DNA of 64,000 nt, taken from assembly GCF_026239655.1 (NCBI RefSeq), contig NZ_JAPIVO010000004.1:62001-126000 (forward strand), in the 5' to 3' direction. Shown piece by piece: positions 1 through 7,800 of this stretch. The stretch is from Pedobacter sp. MR2016-24. Its GTDB lineage: Bacteria; Bacteroidota; Bacteroidia; Sphingobacteriales; Sphingobacteriaceae. Under the pieces are notes generated by a model. It was not told the origin of the DNA. It saw only the letters and a program-made list of their open reading frames with translations, and made no database searches. Position 1 is the first letter of the stretch, and each line of letters starts with the position of its first letter. The position numbers and the translations under genes were made by a program.

Positions 1-980
1 ATTTTTTTGCCGGAAAACTCCTGGTGCTGTGTTAAATCGAAATCTGTACGGCTATGGATACCTTCCACTTCTTTGAATCCGAACGGGAATTCAAACTCAA
101 TATCTACGGCTGCATTGGCATAATGAGCTAATTTAGCATGATCGTGGTAACGGTATTTAGCTGCGTCAGTTCCTAAAGCAGTATGCCATTTTAGTCTTGC
201 TTCTTTCCAGTAGGCGTACCATTTCATTTCCTCACCCGGACGAACAAAGAATTGCATTTCCATTTGTTCGAATTCACGCATACGCATAATAAACTGGCGT
301 GCGATTACTTCATTTCTGAAAGCCTTACCGATCTGCGCAATTCCAAAAGGAATCTTCATCCTTCCGGATTTCTGTACGTTAAGGAAGTTTACGAAGATAC
401 CTTGTGCCGTTTCAGGACGGAGATATACTTCTTCAGCACCTTCTGCCATTGCACCAAACTGGGTGCTGAACATCAGATTAAACTGACGTACATCAGTCCA
501 GTTTTTCGTTCCGCTAACAGGGCAGGCGATTTCATGCTCTTCTATCAATACTTTTAACTGCTGCAGATTTTCCGCTTTTAGCGCATCATCCATATCAGCC
601 TGCAGTTTTGCAGCTTTATCTGTTTTGCCGTCTTTCTCATAACGCGCAATCTTATCTTCTAATAACTGGTCGGCACGGTAACGTTTTTTTGAATCTTTAT
701 TATCGATCATCGGGTCACTAAAACCATCAACGTGTCCGCTTGCTTTCCATACTTTAGGGTGCATAAATATTGCAGAATCAATCCCTACAATATTATCATG
801 CATTTGAACCATTGATTTCCACCAATAGGTTTTTATATTATTTTTTAATTCTGCACCTAGCTGACCGTAATCATATACGGCACTTAATCCATCATAAATT
901 TCGCTGCTTTGAAATACAAAACCATATTCCTTGGCGTGTGAGATCACATTCTTAAATTGTTCGTCGTTTGTTTTGGCCAT
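1..980 (-). CDS. glyS: Glycyl-tRNA synthetase, N-terminal part (cut by window edge)
   Basis: Class II aminoacyl-tRNA synthetase that charges tRNA-Gly in the cytoplasm. Reading the minus strand from the ATG at 980, about 326 codons are open to the window edge with no stop, so the C-terminal anticodon-binding part is missing. Visible hallmarks are the N-terminal stretch around YGFVFQSSEIYDG, the family motif RPETAQGIFVNF near residue 187, and the motif 2 region ending REFEQMEMQFF near residue 232. This is the single-chain alpha2 (eukaryote/archaea-like) GlyRS that Bacteroidota use, not the alpha2beta2 form. A TATCTTTG box lies 7 bases upstream of the start. Identification is secure; the full length cannot be judged. 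Confidence 0.95.
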   Translation of the reverse strand, partial: MAKTNDEQFKNVISHAKEYGFVFQSSEIYDGLSAVYDYGQLGAELKNNIKTYWWKSMVQMHDNIVGIDSAIFMHPKVWKASGHVDGFSDPMIDNKDSKKRYRADQLLEDKIARYEKDGKTDKAAKLQADMDDALKAENLQQLKVLIEEHEIACPVSGTKNWTDVRQFNLMFSTQFGAMAEGAEEVYLRPETAQGIFVNFLNVQKSGRMKIPFGIAQIGKAFRNEVIARQFIMRMREFEQMEMQFFVRPGEEMKWYAYWKEARLKWHTALGTDAAKYRYHDHAKLAHYANAAVDIEFEFPFGFKEVEGIHSRTDFDLTQHQEFSGKK

Positions 981-987
981 AATATTG

Positions 988-995
988 CAAAGATA
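988..995 (-). promoter_or_regulatory. Candidate -7 promoter box of glyS
   Basis: On the minus strand the sequence is TATCTTTG, a perfect match to the Bacteroidota -7 consensus TAnnTTTG, 7 bases before the glyS ATG. No clear TTG box is visible at the -33 distance. The short gap implies a very short 5' leader. Confidence 0.55.
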
Positions 996-1063
996 GAATT
1001 TGAGGGGTAATTTTAATCTATATTAAAGGCTAATTATTACTTTTGAGCAGGAGAGCTTTCAGT

Positions 1064-1771
1064 ATGAGTATAAAGGTAGAAGGATTGTCAAAATACTACG
1101 GACAACAAAAAGCGGTTAATGGAATGAGTTTTGAGGCAATGCCAGGTAAGATACTCGGATTTCTGGGGCCTAATGGCGCCGGAAAGTCTACTACAATGAA
1201 AATGCTCACCGGCTATCTGCAACCGACTTCAGGAAGAGCAACTCTTGGTGGATTTGATACACAGCTCCAAAGTCTGGAAATGAGACGCATTTTGGGATAT
1301 CTGCCAGAAAATACGCCCTTGTATACGGATATGTATGTGCGTGAGTTTCTTGCTTTTGTCGCTGATACCTATCAGCTCGAGCATACTGCTGTGAAGGTTA
1401 AAGAAGTGATAGACAGGGTAGGCCTGGGTGAAGAACAGCATAAAAAAATAAATATGCTGAGTAAAGGTTATAAACAACGTGTAGGGCTTGCACAGGCAAT
1501 CATTCATCAGCCTGAGATATTAATACTGGATGAACCTACTTCCGGACTGGATCCTAATCAGTTAAGTGATATCCGAACTTTAATAAAAGATCTTGGAGCC
1601 AACAAGACAGTTATTCTTTCCACACATATCATGCAGGAAGTAGAAGCACTTTGCGACCAGGTGATTATCATCAGGAAAGGAGAAATTGTTGCTAATTCTG
1701 CATTGACTGTTCTTAAAAGTCAACATCATACTGATTCTCTGGAAGATATTTTCAGAACGCTAACTAATTGA
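1064..1771 (+). CDS. gldA: Gliding-motility-type ABC transporter ATP-binding protein GldA
   Basis: ATPase subunit thought to work with GldF and GldG, encoded 1.7 kb downstream, as an inner-membrane ABC complex. Taking the ATG at 1064 (an upstream in-frame TTG at 1043 adds an unlikely MSRRAFS extension) gives 235 residues. Walker A GPNGAGKST is at residues 35-43; the signature LSKGYKQRVGLA and Walker B ILILDEPTSGLDP follow, then the H-loop STHIMQEVEALCD. GldA of Flavobacterium is, from memory, close to 300 residues; this copy stops soon after the nucleotide-binding domain, so the C-terminal regulatory region is mostly absent. Assignment to GldA rather than a generic ABC-2 ATPase rests on sequence resemblance and the nearby gldFG. 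Confidence 0.8.
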   Translation: MSIKVEGLSKYYGQQKAVNGMSFEAMPGKILGFLGPNGAGKSTTMKMLTGYLQPTSGRATLGGFDTQLQSLEMRRILGYLPENTPLYTDMYVREFLAFVADTYQLEHTAVKVKEVIDRVGLGEEQHKKINMLSKGYKQRVGLAQAIIHQPEILILDEPTSGLDPNQLSDIRTLIKDLGANKTVILSTHIMQEVEALCDQVIIIRKGEIVANSALTVLKSQHHTDSLEDIFRTLTN

Positions 1772-1866
1772 GAAATAGCAATTTGTTAAACAGTTGTTAA
1801 GATTGGCCAACTTTTTGTTTAGGAGGTCAGTAAATTAACCAACACTGTAAACTTAAAATAAACGTT

Positions 1867-2409
1867 ATGAAAAAATTATTTTTACTAACAGCTCTCGCCG
1901 GAATGTTCGCAATCTCGAATGTTTCTGCTCAAACAAAAGACCCTGCTATGAGTGGTCAGAAATTAGGTATTGGCGCTGAATTTGCTTTTCCAACTGGTGA
2001 TTTTGGTGATTACACTGACTTCGGATATGGTGGTTCATTACAATTTCAAACTCCAATTGCTGAAAAATTAAACTTTACGGCTACTGCTGGATATATCAAT
2101 TTTAAATACAAAGACGTTACCATACCTGGTTTCGCCACTTTTGACGGTGGTAACTTTGGCGTTATACCTGTTAAAATAGGTGCAAGATACTTTTTGGCAG
2201 AAAATTTCTATGCGGGTGGTGAATTAGGTGCTGCGTTTACTACTGGAGATAATTCAGAAACTTCATTTGTCTACACACCAAATATTGGTGTTGAATTTCC
2301 TGTATCTGATAAAGGATCCATTGATTTAGGTGCAAGGTATGAAGCATGGTCAAACAATGGAACTGCGAAATTTATTGGTTTGAGACTGGCTTATAACTTT
2401 GGTCTTTAA
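1867..2409 (+). CDS. Outer membrane beta-barrel protein, porin-like, 180 aa
   Basis: Small outer-membrane protein. It begins with a clear signal peptide (MKKLFLLTALAGMFAISNVSAQ, cleavage after SAQ) and continues with alternating glycine/aromatic beta strands such as FGYGGSLQFQ and LNFTATAGYINFKY, ending in aromatic residues (LAYNFGL), as usual for OmpW/OmpA-barrel-like families of about 160 residues. The gene stands alone between gldA and a convergent metallopeptidase gene, with a perfect hairpin directly downstream. The ligand or role cannot be read from the sequence. The 95 bases upstream, after gldA, are separate enough to hold its own promoter, but no perfect -7 box is visible. Confidence 0.8.
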   Translation: MKKLFLLTALAGMFAISNVSAQTKDPAMSGQKLGIGAEFAFPTGDFGDYTDFGYGGSLQFQTPIAEKLNFTATAGYINFKYKDVTIPGFATFDGGNFGVIPVKIGARYFLAENFYAGGELGAAFTTGDNSETSFVYTPNIGVEFPVSDKGSIDLGARYEAWSNNGTAKFIGLRLAYNFGL

Positions 2410-2432
2410 TCCTAATCATTTAAAAATTTAAC

Positions 2433-2459
2433 ATTATGGCCGGATCATCCGGCCATAAT
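2433..2459. terminator. Bidirectional hairpin between convergent genes
   Basis: Perfect inverted repeat, ATTATGGCCGG at 2433-2443 with CCGGCCATAAT at 2449-2459, loop ATCAT. It lies between the barrel gene (plus) and the metallopeptidase gene (minus), only 3 bases past the stop of the latter. A-rich and T-rich flanks on each side fit termination in both directions, although no long T run is present. Confidence 0.7.
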
Positions 2460-2462
2460 ATT

Positions 2463-3266
2463 TTAAAGCTTATACCACAGCGGATAAATAGGTAAATTAG
2501 CAGACGTCAGCAACCTGTTACCGCTACCTTCAATAAAATTGCCTGATATGTCTACATTCCAGCTGTAATGTGTTCGGAGAGGTAAGCCTAACTGTCTTCT
2601 TAAGATATTTTCTCTGTAAACAGTTTGCCATTCGCTCTTGGCAATTCCATTTGCAGGTCTATCGTCCAGCATTCCACGATTGGCATCCAAACCATGAAAC
2701 ATATCATGAGCTAAATCCAGCGAAGGGTTTGCTTGTCCACCTTCAATTGTAGGGAGAACTGTTCCATAGGGATTCCATGATATAATCCCTCCTGAACCTC
2801 CATTAATTTCAATACCGGCTTGATTTAACGAAGTTCTTGTCGATTGCTGCTCCGGATCTGTCTTGAACTGGTTTGCATAAGCCTTACACACATCGTCAGC
2901 TCTGAAATATCCATTCCCTTGTTCTATCGTGAATTTGTTTGTAGACTGTTCAAGTTCATTGATCATAACCGATCCCTCGTTTCCCCTATAAATCTGACTC
3001 AAGGCGCTGACAGCATGCTTCAGAAAACCTTTCCTCTTTTTTGTGTACTGTAGTCCATTTTTATAAACATGACCAGATATATACAAATACTTATCTCCTT
3101 TATACTCGATCAGTAACGAGTCCAGACTAGTTTTATAGTATACTATATTTGTCTCAGGGATCAGATCCTTAACAACTGGTTGTGCATTTCCGCATAATAT
3201 GGGAAGTTTAAAGGCTACGATCAGGAAAATCAGCTTTGCATTACCCATAGATTTAATTATTTTCAT
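2463..3266 (-). CDS. Secreted M91-family-like zinc metallopeptidase, 267 aa
   Basis: Probable secreted or periplasmic metallopeptidase related to the effector-type M91 (NleD-like) family. Residues 1-28 form a hydrophobic signal ending near GNAQ. The core carries GGSGGIISWNPYG (about 156-168), then LAHDMFHGLDANRG with histidines at 187 and 191, and a downstream LRRQLGLPLRTHY segment; this order of strand, HxxxH helix and LGLPxRTxY is what M91 domains show. The catalytic glutamate of the usual HExxH is replaced by aspartate (HDMFH), which may weaken or alter activity. M91 domains often form the toxic tips of polymorphic toxins; here the domain stands alone with a leader. It is convergent to the barrel gene and sits between gldA and gldFG. 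Confidence 0.6.
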   Translation of the reverse strand: MKIIKSMGNAKLIFLIVAFKLPILCGNAQPVVKDLIPETNIVYYKTSLDSLLIEYKGDKYLYISGHVYKNGLQYTKKRKGFLKHAVSALSQIYRGNEGSVMINELEQSTNKFTIEQGNGYFRADDVCKAYANQFKTDPEQQSTRTSLNQAGIEINGGSGGIISWNPYGTVLPTIEGGQANPSLDLAHDMFHGLDANRGMLDDRPANGIAKSEWQTVYRENILRRQLGLPLRTHYSWNVDISGNFIEGSGNRLLTSANLPIYPLWYKL

Positions 3267-3495
3267 AGCTATAAGTTTTATGTTTTGATTATCAATTGAT
3301 TATATAAATATAAATCAGGAATTTTCAGGTGATCTGTTCATCTTGTTTTTTCTTCTTTGCTAAAAGGATTAAATCATTTTTATAGCTGTTAATAAGCTGA
3401 TATTTAGGTTATTGTGTCGTTGTGAATGCTTGGGCGGTTAAATTTTCTGATTTACCTGATATTTACATAACTTCGGCAGCATTATCCAATTAAGC

Positions 3496-4224
3496 ATGTA
3501 CGCAGTATTTAAACGTGAATTATTCAGTTTACTCAATTCCCTGATGGCCTATATTACTATCGGCGTATTTCTATTGGTTTCTGGTTTACTTTTATGGTTT
3601 TTTCCTGATACCTCTATTCTTGAATATGGTTATGCTGAATTAAATGGTTTTTTCAGTCTAAGCCCCTTCTTATTTATATTTTTAATTCCTGCCATTACCA
3701 TGCGCTCATTTGCAGAAGAGCGAAGGGAGGGGACTTATATTTTGCTGGCGAGCAGACCGCTGTCCGACTGGCAAATTATACTGGGTAAATATTTAGCTTG
3801 TTTTGTGTTAGTCATTTTCGCCCTGATTCCTACTTTACTCTATTATTATTCAATAGTCCAGTTGGGTTTGCCCCAGGGAAATATTGATGGTGGTGCCGTT
3901 ACGGGTTCCTATATCGGGCTGCTATTATTGGGGGCTGTTTTTGTTTCGATTGGCATATTTTCTTCAGCTATCACCAAAAATCAGGTAATTGCTTTTGCTG
4001 TAGCAGTTTTTATATCATTTATTGTCTACAGCGGCTTCGATGCGTTAAGCAAAATATTCTCGCTGAGTTTATTAGAATCGGTATTTGCCTGGCTTAGTAT
4101 AAATGTGCATTTTCAGTCGATGAGCCGGGGAGTGATTGATACGCGTGATCTGATCTATTTTATTACATTTATTACCCTATTTTTAGGCATGACAAGATTG
4201 GTGATAGGAGGCAGGAAATGGTAA
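3496..4224 (+). CDS. gldF: Gliding motility ABC transporter permease GldF
   Basis: Membrane permease of the GldA-GldF-GldG complex, located in the inner membrane. The 242-residue protein shows about six hydrophobic helices and the ABC-2 permease landmark MRSFAEERREGTYILLASRPLSDWQI in the first cytoplasmic loop (written here across two helices). Length fits the family. Its 3' end overlaps gldG by 7 bases, so the two are almost certainly translated from one message. The 229 bases upstream contain no gene and must include the promoter; no perfect -7 box is obvious. Whether the organism glides cannot be inferred, since gldAFG are also kept in non-gliding relatives. Confidence 0.88.
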   Translation: MYAVFKRELFSLLNSLMAYITIGVFLLVSGLLLWFFPDTSILEYGYAELNGFFSLSPFLFIFLIPAITMRSFAEERREGTYILLASRPLSDWQIILGKYLACFVLVIFALIPTLLYYYSIVQLGLPQGNIDGGAVTGSYIGLLLLGAVFVSIGIFSSAITKNQVIAFAVAVFISFIVYSGFDALSKIFSLSLLESVFAWLSINVHFQSMSRGVIDTRDLIYFITFITLFLGMTRLVIGGRKW

Positions 4225-5903
4225 AAGAAGTCAGAAACAAATGGACCGGAACGGTAATTTTCTTACTCCTGCTGGTAGCTTTAAATATAGCAGCACAGTA
4301 TACCTATACCCGTTTCGATTTCACCAAAGAGCATAGATTCACATTAAATTCAAAAACTAAAACAGTACTTGATAAATTGCCGGCAGACATTACCATAACC
4401 GTCTTTTTGGACGGAACACTTCCTGCAGCATTTAAACGGTTAAAAAATGCTACTGCAGATTTGCTTGACGATTACAAAGCGAACCAGAGCACACATATAA
4501 AAGTAGTGTTCGTTGATCCTATAGCTGGTTTGCCGCAAAACGAACAAACTACAGTTCTGAATAATTTGTATAACATCGGCATTGAGCCTACTAATCTGAA
4601 CATCAAAAACGATGCTGGATTTGCTCAGAAGACTATTTTCCCTATGGCTATAGTGGCTTCGGGAGATAAACAAATCCCTGTAAAATTGCTACAGAACCTT
4701 GATGCTGGGGGCAACTATGAAGAGAATATCAACAATTCCATCCAGAACCTGGAATATGTATTTACTTCTGCTATTCAGAAGGTAATTACAGCTGAACATC
4801 CAAGAATCGGTTTCACTGAAGGGAACGGGGAACCATCCGATCTATATATTGGAGATGCAATGCGTGCGCTTGGTGATAGCTATGAGGTCGGTCGGGTAGA
4901 CCTCAATGTCATTGATAAAAAAGGCCTGGATAAACTCAAAATATTGTTTGTTATCAAACCTCAAAAGGAATTTTCGGAAGCGGTTAAATACAAGATTAAT
5001 TATTTTGTAATGAACGGCGGCAGGATAGTGTGGAGTATTGATCAGGTAAGTGCAGACCTTGATAGTCTGCAGGGATCGGGAGAACAATTGGCATTTAACA
5101 ACAAACTTAATCTGGATGACATGCTTTTTATGTATGGCGCCCGGATAAACTACAACCTTATTGCAGACCTGAACTGCGCAGAAATCCCTGTTGCAATGAA
5201 CGGCGGTCAGCAACGTGATATCCAGATGGCACCATGGATATATTATCCGGTTCTCCTTCCGGATACTTCCAGCAGTCTGGTCAAAAATATAGATGGCATC
5301 CGTTCGGAATTTGTCAGTTCTGTTGACACGCTGGGAGTAAAGGGTGTGAAAAAAACATTTATTCTCAATTCCTCTGCTTTTAATCAGCTGCACAATACAC
5401 CAGAGGTTTTGTCCCTGCGTACAATTGCAGAAACGCCAGATCAGCGTCTGTTTGCTCATCCTCCACAGCATGCTGCGGTTTTACTGGAAGGGAGTTTTCC
5501 CTCAGTGTTTTTAAACAGGGGTATCCCACCGGGAATTACAGAGGATTATGATAGTCCGCAAACCAGTAAGTCGACAAAAATGATTGTGATTGGAGATGGA
5601 GATACCTTCAGAAACCAGGTAAGCAGTCGTGATGGTTCTGTTTTTCCGCTGGGCTTCGATCGTTATACCCAAAGAAATTTTGGAAACAAGGCATTCTTGT
5701 TAAACATAGCAGATTACCTGTCATCGGAAGTGAATTTAATTGATTTAAGGAATAAAGAGGTAAAGATCAGGCTATTGGATAAACAATTAGTGAGAACCGG
5801 GAAAACAAAGTGGCAGATCATCAATCTGATTCTTCCCCTTTTATTGTTAATATCCTTCGCAATTTTTCAACATTATTACCGCAAACATAAGTATACAAGG
5901 TAA
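4218..5903 (+). CDS. gldG: Gliding motility-associated ABC transporter substrate-binding protein GldG
   Basis: Membrane-anchored extracytoplasmic partner of the GldAF transporter. 561 residues: an N-terminal transmembrane helix (about 12-28), then RFDFTKEHRFTLNSKTK, a signature of the GldG/IntA-like family, a long periplasmic alpha/beta region (ABC_transp_aux type), and a C-terminal transmembrane helix (about 537-553) followed by a basic tail. The ATG lies inside the end of gldF, giving translational coupling. Length agrees with the family. The next gene, dnaN, follows after 34 bases and has its own promoter box. Confidence 0.9.
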   Translation: MVKEVRNKWTGTVIFLLLLVALNIAAQYTYTRFDFTKEHRFTLNSKTKTVLDKLPADITITVFLDGTLPAAFKRLKNATADLLDDYKANQSTHIKVVFVDPIAGLPQNEQTTVLNNLYNIGIEPTNLNIKNDAGFAQKTIFPMAIVASGDKQIPVKLLQNLDAGGNYEENINNSIQNLEYVFTSAIQKVITAEHPRIGFTEGNGEPSDLYIGDAMRALGDSYEVGRVDLNVIDKKGLDKLKILFVIKPQKEFSEAVKYKINYFVMNGGRIVWSIDQVSADLDSLQGSGEQLAFNNKLNLDDMLFMYGARINYNLIADLNCAEIPVAMNGGQQRDIQMAPWIYYPVLLPDTSSSLVKNIDGIRSEFVSSVDTLGVKGVKKTFILNSSAFNQLHNTPEVLSLRTIAETPDQRLFAHPPQHAAVLLEGSFPSVFLNRGIPPGITEDYDSPQTSKSTKMIVIGDGDTFRNQVSSRDGSVFPLGFDRYTQRNFGNKAFLLNIADYLSSEVNLIDLRNKEVKIRLLDKQLVRTGKTKWQIINLILPLLLLISFAIFQHYYRKHKYTR

Positions 5904-5909
5904 TTTTTA

Positions 5910-5917
5910 TATTTTTG
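5910..5917 (+). promoter_or_regulatory. Candidate -7 box of dnaN
   Basis: TATTTTTG matches the TAnnTTTG consensus and lies 20 bases before the dnaN ATG, just past the gldG stop. The surrounding sequence is T-rich, so a chance match is possible. Confidence 0.4.
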
Positions 5918-5937
5918 AGAACTGACAAGATCATATT

Positions 5938-7062
5938 ATGAGATTTATTGTATCCACATCTACGCTTTTAAAACATTTACAGACGGTTAATGGCGCGTCT
6001 AGCAGCAGTACGGTTTTACCGATACTGGAAAATTTCCTTTTTGAGATTAAAGACGGAAATTTAACCATTTCTGCAACTGATTTACAGACTAGTATGACCA
6101 CATCTCTGCCTGTAGAGTCTAAAGAAGGGGGTAAGGTAGCTGTTCCTGCAAGAATTTTATTAGATACTTTAAAAACGCTTCCGGATCAGCCTATTTCTTT
6201 CAATATCGACGATAGTACATTCTCGATTGAAATCAGTGCCGGAGATGGTAAGTACAAATTGAGTGGTGAAAATGGTGACGACTTCCCTAAAATACCTGTA
6301 GTTGAAAATGCTTCTTCAGTAAACCTTCCTGCTTCAGTATTGACGGAGGCGATTACAAAAACTATTTTTGCAGTGAGTAACGATGAACTTCGTCCTGCAA
6401 TGACCGGAGTATATTGCCAGCTATCTGATCAGCATATCACATTTGTTGCTACCGATGCACACAAACTGGTAAGATACAGACGTATGGATAGCAAGGCTGA
6501 TAAAACTGCATCTTTCATTCTGCCAAAAAAAGCACTTACCTTATTAAAAGGTGCTTTGCCATCAACGGATATCAGTGTTTCTGTAGATTACAATGCTACC
6601 AGTGCATTTTTCAAGTTTGAAAATATTAACCTTGTCTGTCGTTTGATTGATGAGCGTTATCCTGATTATGAGGCTGTAATTCCGGCTAATAATCCTAATA
6701 AATTGATTATCGACAGGGCCTTGTTCTTAAATACATTACGCAGGGTGGTGATCTTTGCTAATAAAACTACCCATCAGGTCAGACTAAAGATCAATGGCTC
6801 CGAATTGAATATCTCTTCGGAGGATCTGGATTTCGCTAATGAGGCTCATGAGCGCTTAAGCTGCCAATATGAAGGTGAAGATCTGGAAATTGGTTTCAAT
6901 GCACGTTTCCTGATCGAAATGTTAAGTAACCTAAGTGGTGAGGAAGTGACTTTGGAGCTTTCTACTCCCAACCGTGCAGGTCTGCTGATCCCGCAAACTA
7001 ATAATGAAAACGAGGACGTTTTAATGTTGGTGATGCCGGTTATGCTGAATAATTACAACTAA
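5938..7062 (+). CDS. dnaN: DNA polymerase III subunit beta (sliding clamp)
   Basis: Ring-shaped processivity clamp that tethers DNA polymerase III and many repair proteins to DNA. 374 residues, the usual length, with three similar clamp domains. The N-terminal MRFIVSTSTLLKHLQTVNG, the central ATDAHKLVRYRR and the C-terminal LVMPVMLNN are all diagnostic; the last residues form part of the protein-binding pocket. dnaN is not next to dnaA or recF here, which is common in Bacteroidota, so this position does not by itself mark the replication origin. A strong hairpin terminator follows within 20 bases of the stop. Confidence 0.97.
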   Translation: MRFIVSTSTLLKHLQTVNGASSSSTVLPILENFLFEIKDGNLTISATDLQTSMTTSLPVESKEGGKVAVPARILLDTLKTLPDQPISFNIDDSTFSIEISAGDGKYKLSGENGDDFPKIPVVENASSVNLPASVLTEAITKTIFAVSNDELRPAMTGVYCQLSDQHITFVATDAHKLVRYRRMDSKADKTASFILPKKALTLLKGALPSTDISVSVDYNATSAFFKFENINLVCRLIDERYPDYEAVIPANNPNKLIIDRALFLNTLRRVVIFANKTTHQVRLKINGSELNISSEDLDFANEAHERLSCQYEGEDLEIGFNARFLIEMLSNLSGEEVTLELSTPNRAGLLIPQTNNENEDVLMLVMPVMLNNYN

Positions 7063-7082
7063 TTAAAAAAAACATATCTTTG

Positions 7083-7127
7083 AACGTCATTACGGATGAA
7101 TAAAATTCTATCGTAATGACGTTTTTT
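7083..7127 (+). terminator. Rho-independent terminator of dnaN
   Basis: A 12-base inverted repeat, AACGTCATTACG (7083-7094) with CGTAATGACGTT (7112-7123), is followed by a run of T up to 7127. The 17-base loop is long, but stem and T tail are clear. Confidence 0.8.
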
Positions 7128-7140
7128 CATTCAGATACCT

Positions 7141-7800
7141 ATGGAGATTATCAATCAGCTCATTCAATTTATTCTGCATACAGATGTAGAACTCGTTAAA
7201 TTGGTAAATAATTACCAGACATGGACTTACCTCTTTTTATTTATCATCATTTTCGCTGAAACAGGTTTTGTGGTGACGCCATTCCTGCCCGGTGATTCTA
7301 TGTTATTCGCAGTCGGTGCACTGATTGCAAAAGGCAATACAGGACTGGATATCTGGATCATGTTTCTCATCTTAACTATCGCTGCAATTGTTGGTAATAG
7401 TTTAAATTACAGATTGGGGAGTTATTTCGGGATCAAAGTTTTTAAAGAAGGAAATAAAGTTTTAAAGCTGGAATACTACAATAAATCGCATATGTTCTTT
7501 GAAAAACATGGTGGTAAAGCAATTATTTTCAGTCGTTTCTTACCTATCATCAGAACAATAGCACCTTTTGTTGCTGGTGTTGCAAAAATGCCTTTCGGTA
7601 AATTTACCTATTTCAATGTGATTGGTGGAATTGCCTGGATTGCAAGTTTATTGTTCGCAGGATTTTTACTGGGACAAATTCCAATCATCAAGAATAACTT
7701 TTCTATTGTGATTATCTTTATTGCGGTGGTGACATTTGTACCTGTTATCTATGCTGCAGTGAAATCAAGATTTAAAGCCAAAGAAGTGTTGGAGAGCTAA
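7141..7800 (+). CDS. DedA family membrane protein
   Basis: Integral inner-membrane protein of the DedA (SNARE-associated/VTT) superfamily; relatives act in undecaprenyl-phosphate or phospholipid recycling and proton-motive-force homeostasis. 219 residues with about five hydrophobic segments. The family motifs are visible: ETGFVVTPFLPGDSMLF near residue 40 and FSRFLPIIRTIAPFVAG near residue 130 (F/YxRFxPxxR...AG). The stop overlaps the stop of the convergent gene by 4 bases. Its transcription terminator appears to lie downstream, inside that opposing gene (7844-7887). The exact substrate is not deducible. Confidence 0.88.
   Translation: MEIINQLIQFILHTDVELVKLVNNYQTWTYLFLFIIIFAETGFVVTPFLPGDSMLFAVGALIAKGNTGLDIWIMFLILTIAAIVGNSLNYRLGSYFGIKVFKEGNKVLKLEYYNKSHMFFEKHGGKAIIFSRFLPIIRTIAPFVAGVAKMPFGKFTYFNVIGGIAWIASLLFAGFLLGQIPIIKNNFSIVIIFIAVVTFVPVIYAAVKSRFKAKEVLES

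Noticed and set aside
4842..5471. 209-codon open frame on the minus strand inside gldG
   Set aside because: Long but antisense to a well-conserved gene; its composition has no domain resemblance and it has no upstream signals.
5938..7062. Replication origin near dnaN
   Set aside because: No dnaA gene, no cluster of DnaA boxes and no recF/gyrB neighbours are seen; dnaN is often remote from the origin in Bacteroidota.
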